A stretch of DNA of 64,000 nt from Spongilla lacustris (lineage: Eukaryota; Porifera; Demospongiae; Spongillida; Spongillidae), in contig OX442428.1 of the NCBI GenBank assembly GCA_949361645.1, forward strand, positions 5,494,461 to 5,558,460. The letters are read 5' to 3'. Every line of letters begins with the position of its first letter. The first letter of the stretch is position 1. A program made the translations under genes and the position numbers. Below, in pieces: positions 56,561-64,000 of the stretch. Under the pieces are notes generated by a model, which was not told where the DNA came from, searched no databases, and saw nothing but the letters and a program-made list of their open reading frames with translations.

Positions 56561-56998
56561 TAGCTTCTCCACCATACAGGTGAATATTGTATTTATGTGC
56601 TAAAATTGTCATGTGTATTATGTATTGTAATCAGATGCTGTTATTATTATACAAGGCATGGATTATAAATCAAGAGCACTTTCTTAAGCCATCATTCTAC
56701 TATTGAAACTCTTCTAATCAAAAGGTCAATGGCTGCTCCATATACTGTGTCATTTGGGGTGACACTTATATCTTATCTCACCTCCACCCTCAACTCCACT
56801 TTCGCACTAATCAGCTCGTAAAGATCAATTGTACCACACAAACATAACAAACCATATAATGATGCACGCATTCAAATGTTACATTGCAGCTTCTAACTAA
56901 ATTTCAGTCCCTATGTGTACAGCAGTTTCAAATCATCATTTGCATTTAATGATTCTTTATTTTCCTTTTTAGTCAATTCAATCATTTCTCCACCTTAG
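56561..56998. other. Receptor 3' flank, unit 3
   Basis: Conserved with 961-1403 and 26626-27019. AATAAA on the minus strand at 56956-56961 lies about 40 bases past the receptor stop. The alternative tiny last exon would be 56910-56893. Confidence 0.45.
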
Positions 56999-59900
56999 TC
57001 ACAAATTCAACAATAATAAGATAAAGGGAAATGCAAAATTTTGACTTACATGTGCATCAGTTATTGTCATATGCATAGCTTCAGGGTGCTCCTGATTACA
57101 AACAGATGATGATGTTGCCATATTACCATTTGTCACTTGTTTTTTGTCTGCAGAATCTTTGATACTTGCTGATGATTTTTCAAATATTTTATTCCCTTGT
57201 GGATCTTTGTAGAGGCTTATCATCTGAAATTCAATACGGATACAAATTATAAGGATACAAGTGAATTAAATGATAGTAACCTTCGGAAAAAATATTAATC
57301 CAAGGTAGGCAGTTGTGTTCACAAATATCACTCCATTCAGTATTCCACAAGTAATATTGATGTAATCAATAAATCCAAAATGTGTAAACACCAATGTTAA
57401 CAAGGTGATACTTGAAATGTATATAATAGCGGCAATGTATTTAGAATCATTGAGGGCAGATATTCTAACTTTTCTGGTCTGGAATGCCAGGATCATTCCC
57501 AAACACTGGAGGAATGCAGTATATGTTGTGAGCAGGATTAGCCAGTAGTATGATGGTGTGTCCGTATTGTAACATGTATTTATGTAGTAATAAACTTTCA
57601 AGCCTGATTTAGGGTCCTGTAATAGGGGAATGAAAGAACAACACAAAATTGAACCAAAAATCTTATTAAAACATTTCAAGTTATTATGCAGAGTGAAGTG
57701 GTGGACCACAACTAACTAAATTTACAACTCAAAAAATTATTATTATTACCTTTTGAAGTATGGCATTTTCAGAGTTTGGTAAATGAGCAGTGTCTGGTTG
57801 TAACAATGGCACAGCTGATCCAAGAAACAACAGCATTGTCTGTATTCCACTAAGTGTGAGCACAAGAATGATGAGGTGCCAATCATGGATAGGCTAGAGT
57901 ACAGTGAAATTAGAAGTACTTTGATACGAACAATCAATAAAACATTTTATAACCTTTTTGGCAGTAGAAGGGTTGTGAAAAATATGGTACACTCTCCATA
58001 ACTTTGCAATGACTGTGCCCAACACCAGAGCATACCCAAGGAAGACAAGCCATGTTCTAAACTGAAGCAATAGCAGAATAGAGTGATATCAGGAATAGAT
58101 ATGGCTATGCAAATGAAAGTCAATGCCTGCTAGCATCTTACATGGCACTGAACAGTCCCAAGGCCAGCAGATGCAGGTAGGACAATGTTGGCATACATAG
58201 CAGTGTACAAAAACAGAGCTCCAACCAAGATGAAATAATTCAGATTTGGACTGGTTAATTTAACAACCCTATGAATTGGGTTATCAAACAAATGTTATGT
58301 ATACCCAAACAGGCTCAAAACATACTTTTGTTTTCTGCATCCAATATTGAATACAGCACACACAAATACCAGAGCAATTCCAGCTGATGCCAAAACATAG
58401 TACATTACAGCCATGACAAAATCATTAGCACTTGTAACATTGAGTGGCGTGCCATCAGGAGTGATCCCACCTGTAGTGATGTTAGTATATTGTACTTGTT
58501 TCATAAGTGCTTACTTGGAAAGGCAGTCATAGATGTTTCATTGCAATCATCATAAAATGGATATGTTGAATTCTGGTCTAAACCAATGTACCCAATGCAA
58601 CTTTTTGTTAAGTCTGAACCATCTGCAGTTATTTGAGATAATGATTTGTTATGCAAGCAGCTTAGATATGCGTCCAACCTTGTCTGTATTGAAGCACACT
58701 AATTTTGTGAATGACTCTGGTTCCATTAGCATCAAAATATACTGAGCCCTGAAAGTGATGCATGATTTTAATACATGTGCAAAGGTTAAAATACAAAAGT
58801 GCACGTACTGATACACCAACAAAGTTGGTAGCATTGAGGTTACTTTTCAAAATACATGCTACTTTGGCATTGTTGTATTTAAACAAATCAAGTGTAATAT
58901 TTGTATATCCTGGAAGGTCCTGGCATTCTGGAATCGAAGTGTTTGACTTCAACTGTTCATCTGTCCTGTTCAGAGCAAGGGCCAATGCCCATACAGCATC
59001 ATAGGCAGAGGTGTGAGCAAATGTGTTGGTATAGTTGCCTAGTGTTCGCTTCTGATTGTACATTTGCAAGTACTGTGATAAATTCTGCATACTCAAATCA
59101 AATAAATGGAGAGATATTGTAAAATTTACAATGCAGAATTCCAAATATTGCATCTAGGCTCGTTATAACTGAACTTAGGGTGACTAACCTTTTTCGTAAA
59201 TAAAAATCGATTACTTCAACTATGAAAAAGAGTCCTGACCAATCGATTTTAGCAACTTGCAAATTGGTTATTAGAAACATTAATCGATTTTGCCGATTAA
59301 TGCACTATTAATTTTCCAACAATTACATGTACCTAGCCTCAATGCTATAAAATGCACTGATAGACGGGTTAGAAACTCCTCTGTATTGGGCACAACAACA
59401 TGTAGTTTATACAGTGTATCTCATACTACTGCCTAACATGTTTGTTATTATGACAGTCCGAACTAGAGTTATGTTCAATACAAATTTTCACATTTATAAT
59501 TATTATTTTAAATATAAACAAAGTTAAAGTTTTTCAACATAACTAGCAAATAATATATGCTTGTATTGCTGCACGCATGGCATATCGAAGCATTATGTCA
59601 TAATAGCAATACAACTTTAGCATAAATATGCACTGCAAGTACAGTAGTTGGCAAACACACACGTGCTAAATTATGCGCCTACACTAAAAGTACATTACCG
59701 AGCCTGTACATTACTGATCGTTTTTTTTCATTTGTAAATAAAAATTTGGCTACTCAGGTACGGTACACCGACATGTAACGCGAGTATATATTAGGTCAGT
59801 GTAGTATAGTATCGTTCGAATGTCACGTCCATGAAGCTGATGTGCAATTTATAAGAAGACACCACTTTTAGTCCTCATCACTCGGTTTGCATGGTTGTTC

Positions 59901-62142
59901 GCTTTAATAGTTATGAAAAAATTTACCTTTCCCTCCTCAGTTAGTAGCTATGCAACTAAAATTCAACTATTAAATAGTCGCGATCGGATCCAGGTGAAGC
60001 CACTTTAATACATATAATATGCCATTAAAAAAAAAACTCTAGACATGTAAAATACATTACTAAACAATCGATAATGCAAGAGTTTTGATTGAATAAACAG
60101 TAAGGAAAGCAGGGGGTTATGGAATTTATGCAATTATGAATCTATAAATTTTACTGCCCAATGTAACAACTATGAATATACATGTTAACATTATTACACA
60201 ATTTATTGAATGTAGGGCTGTTTGCATAATTTCCACAATCCCTTATTTCCTAGGTGCCTATAACACCAATATAATTTGTATAATCTTCTAACTTACGAAT
60301 CCATTGATGGTAAGTAGGCTTAGATTTTGTACAACTGGATGATGCTGAATGACGATTGACCTATTGAGGACCTTTTGCTTGTCGTCTGGGCTGCAACCAT
60401 TGCTACCATTGAAGATGTCATTCTTCCACCACTCATCAGAATACCACCCATATGTGATCCAAGTGTATTGAGGATACGTTAAGTTCCTTAATGCAGCCTG
60501 CTTGCACAAAATGCATTATAAAAATTAATTATATGCTTTGTGATAATTAATGACCAACTACCTCACAAAGAACTTGATTGCTCCATTGTACATACATGTT
60601 GAGGAAAAACACCCTGAAATCTGCTGATGTTCTCTAATAAAATATCATGTTATGTCAAGCAAAGATCGTAAATGCAGGTGAAACTTACAAACAAGTCGTT
60701 GTAAGTGCTAAAATTTGTTACTGAAGAAGGAAATGTATTTTCATCAACAACAATGCCTGCTTGTTCAGTAATTATTACATTTCTGACACCTGCTGACATC
60801 TGCAGTGTACATTAGACATAATATAACTGCAATTAAATTATCTATATATCATCAGTATCAGAAACAATTGTTACTCCTGTATTAAAGTGATATAACCAAT
60901 CGTCGTCACTTCACCCCACCCAAACCACTATTGCACAGCTTCCATACTTTTTTTTTATGTACATGTATGTAACCAATTCAGATTGCTGGATGAAACAAGT
61001 TAGATGCAAAAATGCAGAACACTTGTTCAGTAACAGAATACTTCTTACTGTGACTTCGTTATTAAAAAATATGAATGAACTAATCAGCAATTATGTGTGT
61101 AGAATTACCACCATCTGTGATTTTAAGCCGGTACTATCTTACTGCACAAGTCTTGAATGCTTGGTGCGCTAATTTGACATGAATTTTAAATCTATGACTC
61201 ATAACTACATTGTTCCGTATGCTTCCGTTGTGTCTTAGAAAAAAAACATAACTATGGACACTTTAATAGACAGTGTAACACTAATTGAGTACATGTTTCA
61301 TGAGTATGTGCATTATTATCCGTGTGTTGAATTTACCGTAGTGAATAGGTTCTCATTCTGAGTTAAAAATAGTATTCTCTTCCAGTTATACTTTCTCAAA
61401 ATAGATACCATAGCAGGAGCGATGCCTTTAAAAGATGGAACTGTGCGAAAGTAGTTCTTAAATTGAGCTCTGTTGCTCAGTGCAGAGGATGCCGAAGCAT
61501 ATGATATCTGCATGTGGAAGGATATAGTTACAGCGTATACTTTGCGCGTATGCTTGCAAATTAATTCAATTATGCCCACCTGAGTTATATTCCACCTGTG
61601 GCTAATATCGGCCACAGGTTCAGTAGCAACGGAGCAACCACACCCAAGGAGAGCTATAATGTTGGTGCTGTCCGAGGTGTACACCACCGATGAGAAAAAC
61701 GCGTCGAGAGATCGAACATGGTCACACTACATGAATGAAATCAAGATTAGTTGTATAAGTCCACCCCGCCTCTGCCATGCATGCTTTTTTACAATTCCAC
61801 ATACAAAGTAGGACTGATGTGTGTTACTTTAGACGGACCGCATGTTGTGGCCTATGAATCTGGCATTTATCGGTGTGTATCCCCATATATTGAAGCATTT
61901 TTCTCTTAACTTGCCCCGTATAATAATATAACTCACCCCTGAGTCCATTACAGGTGTAGACATAAGCTTGTATCCAGGTAAGATGGAAGTGTTATTGTTG
62001 ATGTGTTGCATGGCCAAATCCACAGCCGGGATAGCTCCCGATGAGTTATATCCCGATTTGCCAAAAGATGTTATGTGTCCGAAGTATATTGTCCTAGTCT
62101 TATTTGCCATTGTTTGATACATCAGCAGAAGCAACCATAAGC
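56999..62142 (-). CDS. GABA-B-like class C GPCR, copy 3 (15 exons)
   Basis: Exons 62142-61937, 61726-61580, 61507-61337, 60799-60689, 60633-60562, 60500-60297, 59084-58809, 58748-58679, 58622-58515, 58470-58326, 58268-58142, 58061-57954, 57893-57750, 57616-57281, 57223-56999. All lengths match copy 1 except the last, and the frame is open throughout (about 815 residues). Residues 1-16 give WLLLLMYQT, probably a signal core. The flytrap domain runs to about 440 with many N-x-S/T sites (NKT, NSS, NNTS, NIT, NST). Spans lie near 473-497, 511-533, 546-566, 587-606, 652-674, 689-710 and 714-738. LWRVYHIF follows span 3. A short tail of about 75 residues is rich in Ser and Lys (FEKSSASIKDSADKKQ) and could be phosphorylated. 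It has no visible coiled coil, unlike vertebrate GABA-B subunits. The first coding exon is not identified. Confidence 0.87.
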
Positions 62143-64000
62143 CTGTTAAGTATATAAATTACCTCATGGTAAAGCAAAGAAAAAAGAACAGTGGGATGGA
62201 GCTATAACAAGTAATTTGCCAGCCTGGCAACGATTAATGGCAATCGAACCTAATTATAAAGTGGTCGTATACCTATATATTTGCCTGTTAATGTCAAATG
62301 CTAATAATCAGTGTATGCAAAAGATCAACACGTCACACAGTAATTTACTATCATCGCCTTTCAAGCCGTAGCCATGAGGGCGAGGGGTGTGGCTTCAAAC
62401 TTCTCGAGTTAGTATTTTACTTCATAAAAAATAAACAATGGTACATATGCATGTGCATTTTAAAATAAAATAATAACTTGCCGTTAGCGGATTTTGTTGT
62501 TTTGAAGTTTTACTTTACACCATTACCGATAATACCATTCCCACTAACATTCTGAGATGAAGAAAAAAAAATTGGCGCATCTCAGTAACTTAATTACTAA
62601 TACTTCCACCTTTTTCAACATTTCAGAAAAGCATTTGGTACTCTAAAACTGGAAGGACTCTCATTTAGGAAAACGTAAGCAGTGACTCTGGCTTTGTCAC
62701 GTGGCCATATCCACCCCGAAGCACATACTGATATCGCAACTCGACAGGGATGTTGCAGCCCATCTCAATTTCACTTTCTCTACCCCCCGCCCCCCCCCCC
62801 CCCCCCCCCCCCCCAAAAAAGGGTTTTAATGATCTCAATGTAACATAGAGGAAGTCGAGGATGGTTGTCACATAGTTTTGTGTGTCTCAACTGATAAACT
62901 ATTTCATGCTGAGTTGTATTTGTTCCAACGTATATGTATGCAAACTGCAAATGGCAAACCTGATTTGAATGAACCATGATAATGAACGAAGTAAGGGCTT
63001 GATGTAAATACCCAGCTGCATTTTTTATCATTAACAAATATTAGTGTGAGTGTAATATAGAAACAGCACAATTAACAATAGTGCCTTCACACCTAACTCT
63101 CACCAGCTAGCTATAATTACAGATACAAGAAGTTTGCCCTCTAAGATCCTGGGCCCTGCTTCACAGATATTCCTGTTGACATTATTGGTACTTGAACAGT
63201 GGTATGTAGATAAAAACTCCTGGCAATGTCTTAAAATCTCCCACACCTACTCGATCTTGAAGTTCCTTCATCCCAAGACTCCTAAACATTTCTACTCTCT
63301 TTACAGCTAGCATCACACTCACATAACCCCTTAATGTCATCCGGCTACATGCTATGTTTGATCAATTCAGGACTCCACTTTTTTAACAATCCTGGGTACC
63401 CAAGCCACGCCCTGTAAGAGCTTTTGAGTACCTTCTGTACACAGTGATTTTGTCTGTCACTTCAATGTACTTATGGCAATTGTAGTTTTATTGGTCAACT
63501 CATTTTCCAGTGCTTGATCTCCATAACCAAATACTATTCCTCACGTTCACTTGGCACTAGTGAATTGGAAAACGAATCACATCGAGCAATTCATTCCCGT
63601 GGTAGAATGCAGGCTGTTTTGAAAGCCAACAAGAAACTGCACAAAATGGTGTTTAATTGAAAGATTTGTTTTGTACAAGTCGTTCAGCGCACCTTTAGTA
63701 ACATATGGGTGATATGGTGCACAACATAATTCCATTGTTGGTCATACCAGAATTGTGCAAACTACTCTGAGGTGAACTTGTGACCCATTGTCTGACTCTA
63801 ATTTCTGGGATAGCCCATATATGATGCAAAACAGTCTTTGTACGATTTAGTCCACAAACAGGAAATGTGAGCCCACCAATGGTACAAAATAAGTATGGAT
63901 CTGCTGCCGTTGTGAAGGCCACACCCACGGGGCATAGTGGGCTCTGCATGTACCTTAACTGCTTGACATTGTAGACAGTACCTGGCTAGACTATCTACAT
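62143..64000. repeat. Upstream flank of receptor unit 3
   Basis: Matches 6478-8000 and 49981-51840. A C run of about 27 (62787-62813) replaces a six-C run at the same place in unit 1 (7139-7145). The window ends inside this flank, so the true end of the unit is not seen. Confidence 0.7.

Overview
This window is animal nuclear DNA: AT-rich, with short GT-AG introns (many of 40-60 bp), class C G-protein-coupled receptor genes, and dense, mostly dead DNA transposons and non-LTR retrotransposon pieces. An expanded GABA-B-like receptor family, compact introns and this reverse-transcriptase family together suggest an early-branching metazoan, most likely a marine demosponge. That is an inference from gene content; no species marker is present. 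No rRNA, tRNA, CRISPR array or bacterial-type operon was seen.

The backbone is a tandem duplication of a receptor unit of about 8-9 kb. Unit 1 (1-8135) and unit 3 (55129-64000) each carry a full GABA-B-like receptor gene on the minus strand, in 15 recognisable coding exons. Unit 2 (18600-51840) carries the same gene broken in two. Its C-terminal exons lie at 27020-29110 and its N-terminal exons at 48172-49980. The single intron between them is swollen from 1.2 kb to 19 kb by inserted elements, and one exon has a 2-bp frameshift. A further partial unit start lies at 12590-13320. Each unit also has, downstream of the receptor and on the opposite strand, the same decayed fragment of a reverse-transcriptase/endonuclease element.

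The rest is nested transposons, several with ends that can be placed to the base. The main one is a 6.8-kb CACTA/EnSpm-type element (33973-40768). It has 19-bp identical terminal inverted repeats and a GTG target duplication, and it lies inside a 24-bp minisatellite that it cut in two. It carries two divergent multi-exon genes whose start codons are 92 bp apart: a Tnp2-like transposase with one in-frame stop, and an apparently intact 343-aa BEN-domain-like protein. Others are a 5.4-kb TTAA-flanked piggyBac-like non-autonomous element carrying a 2.8-kb array of a 63-bp satellite (20576-25997); a hAT-type element with an 8-bp target duplication (32058-32913); several foldback MITEs; and a retrotransposon insertion with a 17-bp target duplication (44383-46458).

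The two full receptor genes are probably the only host genes here that could still work. The CACTA element is the most complete mobile unit, and its pairing of transposase and BEN-like genes is the observation most worth following.
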